Shown here: positions 35,716-43,602 of the stretch, in pieces | Layout: each line of letters opens with the position of its first letter | Numbering within the stretch: the first letter of the stretch is position 1 | Assembly: GCF_030915505.1 (NCBI RefSeq) | Contig: NZ_CP133265.1 | Location: forward strand, 1,736,001-1,800,000 | DNA: 64,000 bases | Origin: Neobacillus sp. OS1-2 | GTDB taxonomy: Bacteria; Bacillota; Bacilli; Bacillales; Cytobacillaceae | Direction of reading: 5' to 3' | Position numbers and translations under genes: made by a program | The notes under the pieces: generated by a model | Told to the model about the DNA's origin: nothing | Seen by the model: the letters and a program-made list of their open reading frames with translations, nothing else | Databases searched by the model: none

Positions 35716-36570
35716 TTAATTGATTCCCCCCTTCACTGCATCTCGGGCGGCTAGCTCGATATTTACATCGTTTTCAACTCTGCCTGCTGAGGTATATACA
35801 GTAGCCATTTTCCCTCGTAAATAGCCAATGACCTCGATATTTAAGTATTTTGCCAGCTGCACAGCCTGCTTGGTAGCGGCCGTGCGTGAGCCAATGACAG
35901 GAAAGCCAAATTTCGCAGCCTTTGAGAGCATTTCATATGAAACCCGGCCAGTTGTCAGTAAGATTAACCTTTCGGGCTGTAAACGATTTTTAAGTGCATG
36001 ACCAATAATTTTATCGACGGCATTATGACGGCCAATATCTTCCCTGATAGTAATGGAGCCGTCTTCTTCAATAATACAAGCCCCGTGCATTCCGCCTGTT
36101 TCAAGGTAGAAACGTGAGTTTTGGGCGAATTCACTTCTCTTTTTTAAAAGATAGCTTAATTTGAAGGTTTGACCCGAAGTCACTTTGTCGAAATTTTTCA
36201 CATCTGTCATTGAAAAGAAGGTGACACCCCTGCCACATCCTGCTGTATAATGCTTCTTCTTGGAAAATACTTGTTCCTCGTCAAAATGGGAGCTTAATGA
36301 AACATGGATGCTGCCCATTTCTTCGTTGATTAGGATGGACGATATATCACTTGCGTCCTCAATAAATCCTTCAGAAAACAAATATCCGTATGTCCAGTCC
36401 TCCAGGTCGAATTTTGTCAGCTGAAATACAGCCATTTCATACCCGTTGATCAGTAACGAAATGGGATATTCATCAGGACACCCTTTGCGGTTCATTGTTT
36501 TCACTTCCCCCCAGGAAATCTTTCCGTATTTATTCATTGTAAAAATAGTAGCAACGATGCTCAGCGACAT
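35716..36570 (-). CDS. fdhD: FdhD sulfurtransferase for formate dehydrogenase
   Basis: 284 residues at most. FdhD transfers sulfur from a cysteine desulfurase to the Mo-bis-MGD cofactor, which is needed for FDH activity. Conserved pieces are PISLLINGYEMAVFQLTKFD, YGYLFSEGFIED, HYTAGCGRGVTFFS, RFYLETGGMHGACIIEEDGS and REDIGRHNAVDKIIGHAL, then LLTTGRVSYEMLSKAAKFGF. The loop has one Cys (AGCGRG) instead of the CxxC of E. coli. Start is uncertain: ATG 36570 or ATG 36537 (MNKYGKISWGE), neither with a clear ribosome site. It is first in the fdh gene series. Confidence 0.92.
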   Translation of the reverse strand: MSLSIVATIFTMNKYGKISWGEVKTMNRKGCPDEYPISLLINGYEMAVFQLTKFDLEDWTYGYLFSEGFIEDASDISSILINEEMGSIHVSLSSHFDEEQVFSKKKHYTAGCGRGVTFFSMTDVKNFDKVTSGQTFKLSYLLKKRSEFAQNSRFYLETGGMHGACIIEEDGSITIREDIGRHNAVDKIIGHALKNRLQPERLILLTTGRVSYEMLSKAAKFGFPVIGSRTAATKQAVQLAKYLNIEVIGYLRGKMATVYTSAGRVENDVNIELAARDAVKGGIN

Positions 36571-36959
36571 TTGTCACTTTGCTAAATAACGGTCACAACC
36601 ATTATTCGGTTTTAACTACCATTAAACACATTCACTTAACAAAGAATGAACCAATAAAAACGGATATCGTAATTGTGACAAATTTTCTACAATTTCAGCA
36701 GCACACACTTGGACAGCGGTAGGTAAACGGTTTCATTATTTGAAACGGATGATCTTTTGCATCTATCGTACTTTTTCCTTTATTTTTTGAAAGTAATATT
36801 TATCACGAAAATGCTTGTAAATAGTACAAATGGTTGATTTGTCATTACTCTGTCAACATTTGTTCGAGTAAAATACTAGGTGATAGGAATGACTGTTTTC
36901 TGTTAATTTTTGAAAAATGTTTTATAATAATAAGTAGGTTTTAAAAGGAGGAATACATA
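36571..36959. other. Divergent intergenic region between fdhD and pdxK
   Basis: 389 nt, AT-rich. TTTTATAATAATAAG at about 36918-36932 could hold the pdxK -10 box. TTGTGACAAATT near 36676 and GGTCACAACC near 36590 resemble FNR half-sites, but no full TGTGA-N6-TCACA palindrome was found. No open frame or repeat was recognised. Confidence 0.4.
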
Positions 36960-37801
36960 ATGACTATCAAAAAAGTAATGACCATCGCTGGTTCCGATAC
37001 AAGTGGCGGCGCGGGGCTTCAAGCAGATTTAAAGACATTCCAGGAGCTTGGCGTTTACGGGATGAATGCTCTCACCTGTATCGTAACAATGGATCCAAAA
37101 GACAATTGGCACCACAATGTATTTCCCATTGATGTCGATATTTTAGAAAAACAATTGGAAACCATTCTTTCTGTCGGGATTGACGGCATGAAAACCGGTA
37201 TGCTGGGAACAGTTGAAATTATCGAGTTAGTCGCAAGAAAAATCGATGAGCATAAATTAGAGCGCGTTGTGATTGACCCTGTCATGGTATGCAAAGGGGA
37301 AGATGAGGTCCTAAATCCGGAGACTGCCGATGCGATGCGGGAACTTCTTGTACCGCGCGCCTTCGTTGTTACCCCGAACCTCTTTGAGGCAGGACAGCTT
37401 GCCGGTATGAAGACACCGCACACATTGGAAGAGATGCGACAAGCTGCCGTGAAAATTCATGATTTAGGCGCAAAAAATGTCCTCATCAAAGGCGGCAGTA
37501 AGCTGCAAACAGAGGAAAAGTCGCTTGACCTTCTCTATGATGGAAAAGAGTTTAGGGTGTACGAATCAGAAAAAATCGAAACTTCCTTTACACATGGGGC
37601 GGGCTGCACCAATTCGGCTGCCATCGCTGCCGAATTGGCAAAGGAAATTCGGTTTACGATGCAGTAGAAGTATCCAAGGAGTTTGTTTCAGCGGCGATCC
37701 AGCAAGGCTTCCGCTTGAATGACTTTGTCGGACCGACATGGCATGGCGCCTACCGCGGCGGCAGCAGTGTCACTGAGTACTGCGAAGATTGTAACGAATA
37801 A
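36960..37801 (+). pseudogene. pdxK: Pyridoxine/pyridoxal kinase (PdxK/ThiD family), single-base frameshift
   Basis: From ATG 36960 (AAAAGGAGG upstream) the frame is a normal ribokinase-fold vitamin kinase: MTIAGSDTSGGAGLQADLKT, MDPKDNWHHNVFPID, VIDPVMVCKGEDEVL, VVTPNLFEAGQLAGM, VLIKGGSKLQ and FTHGAGCTNSAAIAAELAK. At about 37644 it shifts and stops at 37667. The expected end continues in another frame as YDAVEVSKEFVSAAIQQGFR, NDFVGPTWHGAYRGG and EDCNE, stop at 37801. Adding one G (AAGGAAAT to AAGGGAAAT) restores about 280 residues. B. subtilis YwdB (PdxK) has the same N-terminal pattern and gene position. True mutation or sequence error. Confidence 0.88.
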
Positions 37802-37811
37802 AGAATAACAG

Positions 37812-37842
37812 GAGAGCCAATCACCAGATTGGCTCTTCTTTT
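37812..37842 (+). terminator. Terminator of pdxK
   Basis: AGAGCCAATC and GATTGGCTCT pair across ACCA, followed by TCTTTT, 11 nt after the restored stop codon. Confidence 0.88.
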
Positions 37843-37884
37843 CGTGGTGTCATTCGTGGTGCCTCGTTCGTGGTGCCTGACACC
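37841..37884. repeat. GGTGCCTGACACC repeat with short TTCGTGGTG reiteration
   Basis: TTCGTGGTG occurs at 37841, 37853 and 37867, and the last copy runs into the dispersed arm GGTGCCTGACACC (37872-37884). It looks like a repeat arm partially duplicated in place. Confidence 0.65.
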
Positions 37885-38014
37885 GTTTCTCACATTTCGA
37901 GCATGGATTTAGCATTTTTTTAGTGATTTTAGTATGATAGTTACATTATTAAATAAGAATAGTTTATAGATTCAATAAAAGGGTCAGACCCTTTAGGGGA
38001 AGGAGTTGTTAGGT

Positions 38015-38362
38015 TTGCAGATTGTTGAGTTGGAACGTGTCCAGAAAGCGATTAATGACTTTGCTAATAAGGATGTCTACATTCACCTTGAAACCACAAA
38101 CGGTGCCTATGCATCGCACCATAATCAAGAATTCTTTTCCGCGGGGGCTTATATCCGCAATGCACTTGTTCGATATGAGTTGGGGAAAATCACCGGAAAT
38201 GGACCACATCGCGTGGGACTTAAACTAAATCTTGGCTGGATTTACGCTGAGGGGATTACCCACTTTGAAATTGACGAAGAAAATCATCTATTAATGGCGG
38301 GTCACGACCATAGTGGCAAGCTTGCCGTTGCCTTAGAGATCAGCACCACTCCATTTGAATAA
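38015..38362 (+). CDS. yojF: YojF family protein (DUF1806)
   Basis: A 115-residue protein of the YojF/DUF1806 family, found upstream of the bacillithiol deacetylase gene in B. subtilis and relatives. Pieces seen are VYIHLETTNGAYASH, FFSAGAYIRNALVRYELGKI and VGLKLNLGWIYAEGITHFEI. Its exact role is unknown; linkage suggests bacillithiol synthesis or regulation. The frame opens at TTG 38006, but AAGGAG lies 9 nt before TTG 38015 (MQIVELERV), which is preferred. bshB2 follows after 24 nt in one operon. Confidence 0.9.
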   Translation: MQIVELERVQKAINDFANKDVYIHLETTNGAYASHHNQEFFSAGAYIRNALVRYELGKITGNGPHRVGLKLNLGWIYAEGITHFEIDEENHLLMAGHDHSGKLAVALEISTTPFE

Positions 38363-38386
38363 CGTTCATAGAAAGGAGAATACCTA

Positions 38387-39058
38387 ATGGAAAAAGAACG
38401 CCATGTTTTAGTCGTTTTCCCGCATCCGGATGACGAGGCCTTTGGTGTCTCCGGAACCCTTGCGACCCATGTACAGAACGGAACTCCCGTCACCTATGCT
38501 TGTTTGACCCTAGGAGAAATGGGCCGCAATATGGGGAATCCCCCGTTTACCAATCGGGAAAACCTGCCGAAGATTAGAAAAGAAGAATTAAAGGCGGCCG
38601 CTAGTGCTATAGGAATTCAGGATCTGCGCATGCTTGGTTTCCGTGATAAAACGATTGAATTTGAAGATGAGGATTATATGACGAACACCATGCTCGGAAT
38701 CCTTGAGGAGGTAAACCCTTCCCTCGTGATAACCTTTTATCCGGGCTATTCAGTTCACCCTGACCATGACGCCACCGGTGCGGCAGTCGTAAGGGCTGTC
38801 GGGAAGCTTCCTGCCGCCGCACGGCCAACCTTACACTGTGTCGCTTTCTCGAATAATTGTATCGAGGAGCTTGGAGAAGCAGATATTATTAACGATATCA
38901 CCCCTGTTGCTGATAAAAAGCTCGCCGCGATTCGTGCCCACCGCTCGCAGACCGAGCAAATGCTAGCAGGCATGGAAGAGAAGCTGAAAAATCAAGACCC
39001 GCAAACAATGGTGTGGATCAATAACGAACGTTTTTGGACGTATAAGTTTACAAATTAA
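38387..39058 (+). CDS. bshB2: Bacillithiol deacetylase BshB2
   Basis: A 223-residue zinc-dependent PIG-L/LmbE family deacetylase. It removes acetyl from GlcNAc-malate in bacillithiol synthesis, and may also deacetylate bacillithiol conjugates. The metal motif is FPHPDDEAFGVSGTLA (His, Asp-Asp) near residue 12, with the second His in HPDHDATGAAV. GEMGRNMGNPP is typical of this subgroup. AAAGGAG precedes ATG 38387. It follows yojF. Confidence 0.95.
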   Translation: MEKERHVLVVFPHPDDEAFGVSGTLATHVQNGTPVTYACLTLGEMGRNMGNPPFTNRENLPKIRKEELKAAASAIGIQDLRMLGFRDKTIEFEDEDYMTNTMLGILEEVNPSLVITFYPGYSVHPDHDATGAAVVRAVGKLPAAARPTLHCVAFSNNCIEELGEADIINDITPVADKKLAAIRAHRSQTEQMLAGMEEKLKNQDPQTMVWINNERFWTYKFTN

Positions 39059-39183
39059 AAGCCCTCCGCTTTCGGGTGCATACTTATTAATAAAAGACAC
39101 AAGAATTGACGTATGAATTGGCATACGTCTTATTCTTTTTTTATTAAATTTTCTCAGGTTAAGCACTCGAGCTGATCAATAGA

Positions 39184-39370
39184 CGGAAAAATTCCGCCTA
39201 ATTGGTTATTTTTATTAAATAGGGCCTAAATAGGCGGAGAGATTCCGCCTATTTACTCGAAAGATGCGAAAATGGGAGATTTTACTTTGTATAGTCGGAA
39301 AACCTCCCCTTATTTACCCCGAAACGAGCGCCATTCTGCATTTAACCGAAAAATCTCCGTTTATTTTACT
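39184..39370. repeat. 51-bp array of CGGA...TTCCGCCTATTT palindromes
   Basis: Units start (CGGA-like) at 39184, 39235, 39296 and 39347: spacings 51, 61 and 51 bp. The second unit holds the perfect palindrome AAATAGGCGGA/TCCGCCTATTT; the others are degenerate. It occupies the 397-nt gap between the convergent ends of bshB2 and the Fnr-like gene; nothing else was recognised there. Confidence 0.8.
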
Positions 39371-39455
39371 TCCTAATGAATCTCTAATCGCCCCTAACCT
39401 CGCTGTCCTCATGAACGGCTTCCCGTCTTAAGGGCCATTTGAACCTCTTTTTACA

Positions 39456-40199
39456 TTAGTATTCCTTATGCAGCAGCGTGCACAAACTGCACCAGTCGCG
39501 GATGATGATCTTTCTCGACTTCATATCAATGATTCCGTCCTTTTTCAATTTCGAAAAAACGCGGCTGACACTTTCCCGGGTTGTGCCGACAACCGTGGCA
39601 AATTCCTGCACCGTCAACGGAATCTCAATTTCCCATCTGTTTTGGCCCGTATTAAATTTATTCCCCAGCCGTTCGAGCGTTTTCACCGTCTTTGCATAAA
39701 CGTCCAGCAAGGCGACATCCCGAAGCTGTGAGGTCATTTCCCTTAGGGTATCACTCATATAGCTGATCAATTGCATGGCGAGTTCCGGATAATTGTATAA
39801 ATCCTGTTCCAATTCATGCTTATCCAAAAAGAGAATTTCTCCGTCTTCGAGCATCGTCGCTGTTGCTGGATAGAACTCCGTCTTTCGGGTAAACAAGCAT
39901 GCCTCCGCAAAGATATCTCCTTTTTGCTTGATGCAGACAATGATTTCATTCCCATTTTCATCCTGTTTGGTCAGTTTGACTGCCCCGGAAACAACGAAGT
40001 AAACCCCATTAGCTGCCTCATCCTCCGCAATCATTTGCTTCCCTTTTTTGAATGTAAATGTTTTAATGCGCTTTTCAATCACTCGCAGCGACTTATCTGA
40101 TAAATCCTTGAATATAACAATCTTTCTTAGTAAATCCGCATGCTTTCCCCCTTTATAGACAGAAAAGTGCGGATCATTTAGACAATCTGCCGGATTCAT
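39456..40199 (-). CDS. Crp/Fnr family regulator
   Basis: 247 residues: a cyclic-nucleotide-type sensor domain (KTFTFKKGKQMIAEDE, VYFVVSGAVKLTKQDENGNE, GDIFAEACLF), a dimer helix and a C-terminal helix-turn-helix (TVQEFATVVGTTRESVSRVF). It lacks N-terminal FNR cysteines, but the C-terminus has CSLC (about residues 237-240), the position where B. subtilis Fnr binds its 4Fe-4S cluster. The third Cys of the B. subtilis pattern is not seen. ATG 40199 is preferred for GAGG 8 nt upstream (frame opens at GTG 40208). Divergent from nosC, whose promoter region has an FNR box, so it is a candidate activator of the nos operon. Confidence 0.9.
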   Translation of the reverse strand: MNPADCLNDPHFSVYKGGKHADLLRKIVIFKDLSDKSLRVIEKRIKTFTFKKGKQMIAEDEAANGVYFVVSGAVKLTKQDENGNEIIVCIKQKGDIFAEACLFTRKTEFYPATATMLEDGEILFLDKHELEQDLYNYPELAMQLISYMSDTLREMTSQLRDVALLDVYAKTVKTLERLGNKFNTGQNRWEIEIPLTVQEFATVVGTTRESVSRVFSKLKKDGIIDMKSRKIIIRDWCSLCTLLHKEY

Positions 40200-40299
40200 A
40201 TTCCCCACCTCAATCCCAAATTTTCATTCCACCGTCGAACCTTGCATGATCGTTACCATCTATTGTAAACAACCTCTTTCGTTGATGAAGTGATGAGAT

Positions 40300-40369
40300 T
40301 CACAAAACGTTCATTTTTTAAAAATCCTCTAGTTTCCTGCCTTCGGCAACCCCCTTCACAGAACGTTCA
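40300..40369. promoter_or_regulatory. Two direct copies of TCACARAACGTTCA
   Basis: TCACAAAACGTTCA (40300-40313) and TCACAGAACGTTCA (40356-40369) differ at one base and are 56 bp apart, between the Fnr-like gene and nosC. Each contains the palindrome AACGTT (GAACGTTC in the second). They could bind a second regulator of one or both divergent genes; no known motif is matched. Confidence 0.5.
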
Positions 40370-40385
40370 AAAACTGAAATTAAAG

Positions 40386-40428
40386 TGTGCCAAACATCAC
40401 ATTTTTAACACTTAGGAGAGTTTAGGAT
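40386..40428 (+). promoter_or_regulatory. FNR box and -10 element of the nos operon
   Basis: TGTGCCAAACATCACA (40386-40401) fits the B. subtilis Fnr site TGTGA-N6-TCACA at 9 of 10 positions. With the box centred at -41.5, the start would be near 40435, and TAGGAT at 40423-40428 falls at the -10 position. This is the layout of a class II FNR-activated promoter. Confidence 0.75.
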
Positions 40429-40464
40429 GAGATTGTTCATCAGATAAAAAGGAGGGGGACAAAA

Positions 40465-40917
40465 TTGCAAAAGATCATTATTAGCTTTGTGATCAGCGCC
40501 TTACTTGGCTTTGGTATAGGCTATCTCGTGTTTGACGTTGTAATGGGGGATTCCGGTAACGAGCCCCAAGTGGCACAAACCGAAAACACAGATACCAATC
40601 AGGCTAAGGAAGAAAGCACGGATTCTAAAGAGACAGCAGCGACAACAGCTTCTGTCAGTGATGACAATATCCTTAATAAACGCGGATGCCTTGGCTGCCA
40701 TAGTGTTGAAGCGCTTAACCTAAAAGGCGGGGTAACAGGTCCTGATCTTTCCAAAGCATATGAAAATGTAGAAGGAAAGCATGGCAAACCGATTGAGGAA
40801 TTCCTAAAACAACCTACATCGGCTGTTATGTCAGGCGTCATTGGCGGCAACCCATTAACAGATGACCAGCGTCAGCAAGTTCTAGACCTGTTGAAGCAAG
40901 CATCTGAAGCAAAATAA
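40465..40917 (+). CDS. nosC: Membrane-anchored cytochrome c, NosC
   Basis: A 150-residue protein with one N-terminal membrane anchor (IIISFVISALLGFGIGYLVF), an acidic linker (about 30-65) and a monoheme cytochrome c domain with RGCLGCH (Cys75, Cys78, His79). A likely distal Met lies in SAVMSGVIGGNPL. It probably hands electrons from the menaquinol pool or cytochrome chain to NosZ on the outer face of the membrane. AAGGAGGGGG precedes the start at 40465 (TTG). It is first in the nos operon, as in other Gram-positive nos clusters. Confidence 0.92.
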   Translation: MQKIIISFVISALLGFGIGYLVFDVVMGDSGNEPQVAQTENTDTNQAKEESTDSKETAATTASVSDDNILNKRGCLGCHSVEALNLKGGVTGPDLSKAYENVEGKHGKPIEEFLKQPTSAVMSGVIGGNPLTDDQRQQVLDLLKQASEAK

Positions 40918-40935
40918 AAAGGTGGTGTAAATTGA

Positions 40936-42804
40936 ATGAAAAAATGGATTCCGATCGCTACCGGTTTGCTTGCCGGCTTCGTTGCGGCAACAATTACATT
41001 CGCTGATTTTTCCGCAAAGACGAATACGGAAGCGGCAGCAAGCACAAAGAGCGATGCTGAAAAGGTATATGTTCCTTTTGGACAAAAAGATGACTACTAT
41101 TTATTCGCATCCGGCGGCCACTCTGGTCAAATGTTTATCTATGGTGTGCCATCGATGCGTAAAATTCGAACCATTCCGGTCTTCTCACAGGATTCAGCAA
41201 CAGGTTATGGTTTTGATGAGCATTCAAAAAAATTAATGGGCGGCTATACATGGGGTGATCTTCACCATCCAGCCTTCTCAGAAACAAAAGGTGATTATGA
41301 CGGAAAATGGATGTTTGCGACTGATGTCGGTAACAGCCGTGCTGCCGTTGTTGATCTAAAAACCTTTACCACAAAAGACATTATCAAGGTTCCAAACACG
41401 GCAGGCCCGCACTGTGCCGCATTCGTAACCGAAAATACCGAGTATATGTTCTTGCCTACTCGTTTCGCCGTGCCGCTTGGCCAAAAATATGAATCACTTG
41501 ATGACTACAGTCAAAAATACCGCGGTGTTATGTCAGCCGTTACCTTTGACGAGAAGAACGTGAAATTAAATATCGCTTACCAGGTTGCCCTTCCACCATG
41601 GTCCTATGACCTTTCTGACGCTGGGAAAAAAGGCTCAGCCGATTGGGCAGTCATGACGACCTATAATACAGAGGAAGCCACAACCACAATGGAAGTCAAT
41701 GCCTCACAGGCGGACCGTGACTATATTGTTCTTTTTAACTGGAAAGAGCTTGAGAAAATGGTCAAGGAAGGCAAATACGAAGAAGTGGATGGCCAAAAGG
41801 TCATTTACCCTGAAAAACAAAAAGGCGGTATTTATTTAGTGCCTGTAGCGAAATCGCCTCATGGTGTCGACGTTACACCGGATGGTAAGTACTTTATTGC
41901 TTCTGGTAAATTGGCCCCGGCGATGACCGTATTCTCATTTGAGAAGGCATTTAAAGCTGTTGAAAACAAGGAATTTGCCGGCGAACGCAACGGGATTCCT
42001 ATTCTTAAATACAAGTCCGTCATGGAAAGAGAAGTAAACCCTGAAAATGCCCTTGGACCGCTTCATACCCAATTTGACGACAAAGGCATGGCCTACACAA
42101 CGATGTTCATTTCTTCGGAAATTGTGAAATGGGATCCTAAGACGGGTAAAACATTAGACCGTGTTCCTGTTCAATATTCACCAGGTCACTCTGTTGCTGC
42201 TGAAGGCGATACGGTAGCACCTGATGGAAAATGGATTATTGCGCTGAACAAAATTGCCAAAGACAGCTACTTATCTGTTGGGCCATCACACCCTGAGTCC
42301 ATGCAATTAATTGATCTTAGCGGCAAAAAGATGAAGGTCGTTCAATCGGCACCAGTTGATCCGGAACCGCACTACGCACAAATGATCAAGGCCGATAAGA
42401 TTAAAACAATTGAAGTATATCCTAAGGATCCAGAGAATAAAGACGCTGTTTACAAACAAGGTGATACAAAAATTGTTCGTAAAGGCAACGAGGTTCACGT
42501 TTACGGAATTGCGATGCGCTCAAGATTCATCTTTGATTCAAAAGCAAAACGTCCGGACGAGATTGAGGTTAACCAAGGCGATCATGTCTTTATCCATTTA
42601 ACCAATATTGACTTCGACGAGGATATTACCCACGGTTTTGCCATCAATAGCTATGACTTAAACATGGAAGTACAGCCGGGACAAACAAATACAATGGAGT
42701 TTATCGCCGATAAAGCCGGAACCTTCCCGCTCTATTGCACAAACTTCTGCTCTGCGCTGCATCAGGAAATGAATGGCTACTTCCTAGTAAAACCGAAGAA
42801 TTAA
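40936..42804 (+). CDS. nosZ: Nitrous oxide reductase, clade II (Sec-dependent)
   Basis: A 622-residue copper enzyme reducing N2O to N2. The N-terminus is a Sec-type signal or anchor (KKWIPIATGLLAGFVAATIT) with no twin arginine, the mark of clade II. Likely CuZ histidines lie in GDLHHPAFS (110-111), AGPHCAAFV, KSPHGVDVTPDGK, GPLHTQFD, SPGHSVAAEGD, GPSHPES and EPHYAQM. The CuA motif at the C-terminus is YCTNFCSALHQEM (Cys601, Cys605, His609, Met612). It follows nosC by 18 nt. A dispersed repeat element separates it from nosB. Confidence 0.97.
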   Translation: MKKWIPIATGLLAGFVAATITFADFSAKTNTEAAASTKSDAEKVYVPFGQKDDYYLFASGGHSGQMFIYGVPSMRKIRTIPVFSQDSATGYGFDEHSKKLMGGYTWGDLHHPAFSETKGDYDGKWMFATDVGNSRAAVVDLKTFTTKDIIKVPNTAGPHCAAFVTENTEYMFLPTRFAVPLGQKYESLDDYSQKYRGVMSAVTFDEKNVKLNIAYQVALPPWSYDLSDAGKKGSADWAVMTTYNTEEATTTMEVNASQADRDYIVLFNWKELEKMVKEGKYEEVDGQKVIYPEKQKGGIYLVPVAKSPHGVDVTPDGKYFIASGKLAPAMTVFSFEKAFKAVENKEFAGERNGIPILKYKSVMEREVNPENALGPLHTQFDDKGMAYTTMFISSEIVKWDPKTGKTLDRVPVQYSPGHSVAAEGDTVAPDGKWIIALNKIAKDSYLSVGPSHPESMQLIDLSGKKMKVVQSAPVDPEPHYAQMIKADKIKTIEVYPKDPENKDAVYKQGDTKIVRKGNEVHVYGIAMRSRFIFDSKAKRPDEIEVNQGDHVFIHLTNIDFDEDITHGFAINSYDLNMEVQPGQTNTMEFIADKAGTFPLYCTNFCSALHQEMNGYFLVKPKN

Positions 42805-42806
42805 TA

Positions 42807-42946
42807 AGAAAAGCGGAAGCGCCTTGCTCAAGGGCGACAGGCATAAGACGAGCCGGCGAGAAGGTTGCTCTTTTTAACCTTCTTGACGAATTGGCTTATG
42901 ACCCTGAGCCCCTAGGCGCTGCAGCTAGACAGGATCTATCTGTGGT
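42807..42946 (+). repeat. Dispersed long repeat, copy 5 (between nosZ and nosB)
   Basis: It begins AAGAAAAGCGGAAGCGCCTT three bases after the nosZ stop and ends GGCGCTGCAGCTAGACAGG. The interior has a hairpin GAGAAGGTTG/AACCTTCTTG. The same interior occurs inverted at 50727-50851. Placed inside the nos operon, it may act as a transcript stabiliser or attenuator after nosZ. Confidence 0.85.
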
Positions 42947-43017
42947 GGGTATCAATTAAAAATAATTGGTACCCCTCTCTATTACCCTCAGTTTGCACTA
43001 TAAAAGGAGTGGTTAAC

Positions 43018-43602
43018 TTGAATGATAATAGTAGGAAAAAGAATAAATTATCGATTACCTCTTCCGTGCTGATCGGGCTTGCGGCCATACTCATTGGCGC
43101 CTCCATCTTCTTCCCTTGGTGGAAAATGGTCTTTTATGCCCCGCAATATCCGGAAGGATTGAATATCATTGTTTATCCAAACAAGCTTGCCGGGGAAATC
43201 GATATTATTAATGGACTTAATCACTATATCGGGATGTCTAACTTCGGTGAAGAAAATTTTCCTGAATTAGCCTACCTTGTTTACCTAATCGCTGGATTAG
43301 CTGTTTTGGCACTCGTAACAGCCATCCTCCGCAATAAGAAAGTGCTTTATGGCTTAATTAGCGTGATTGCCCTTGGTGGTTTAGCAGGAATACTAGATTT
43401 ACACTTTGCTTTGCAAAAATACGGCTCTAATTTAGACCCAAAGGCACCCATTAAAATTGACCCATTTGTTCCACCGATTATTGGGGAAAATACAGTGGCT
43501 AATTTTATCACTCATAGTTTACTTGGCACAGGTATCTATTTCGTGATTGCCGCCTTTATTCTCCTATTTATTCCGTTATGGAAGGATCGAAAAATAAAAT
43601 GA
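43018..43602 (+). CDS. nosB: NosB membrane protein of the nos cluster
   Basis: 194 residues with four membrane helices (SSVLIGLAAILIGASIFF; LVYLIAGLAVLALVTAIL; LYGLISVIALGGLAGIL; LLGTGIYFVIAAFILLF) and a large external loop between helices 1 and 2. In clade II clusters a protein of this position and topology is called NosB; its role in NosZ maturation or electron transfer is not settled. Start at TTG 43018: AAAGGAG stands 8 nt upstream. Its stop overlaps the nosD start by 4 nt. Confidence 0.82.
   Translation: MNDNSRKKNKLSITSSVLIGLAAILIGASIFFPWWKMVFYAPQYPEGLNIIVYPNKLAGEIDIINGLNHYIGMSNFGEENFPELAYLVYLIAGLAVLALVTAILRNKKVLYGLISVIALGGLAGILDLHFALQKYGSNLDPKAPIKIDPFVPPIIGENTVANFITHSLLGTGIYFVIAAFILLFIPLWKDRKIK

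Noticed and set aside
36571-36959. FNR box before fdhD
   Set aside because: Only half-sites (TTGTGAC, GTCACAA) were found, not spaced as a TGTGA-N6-TCACA palindrome.
40936-41050. Tat signal on NosZ (clade I type)
   Set aside because: The N-terminus has KKW and a plain hydrophobic stretch; no RR motif exists before it, so export is by Sec.
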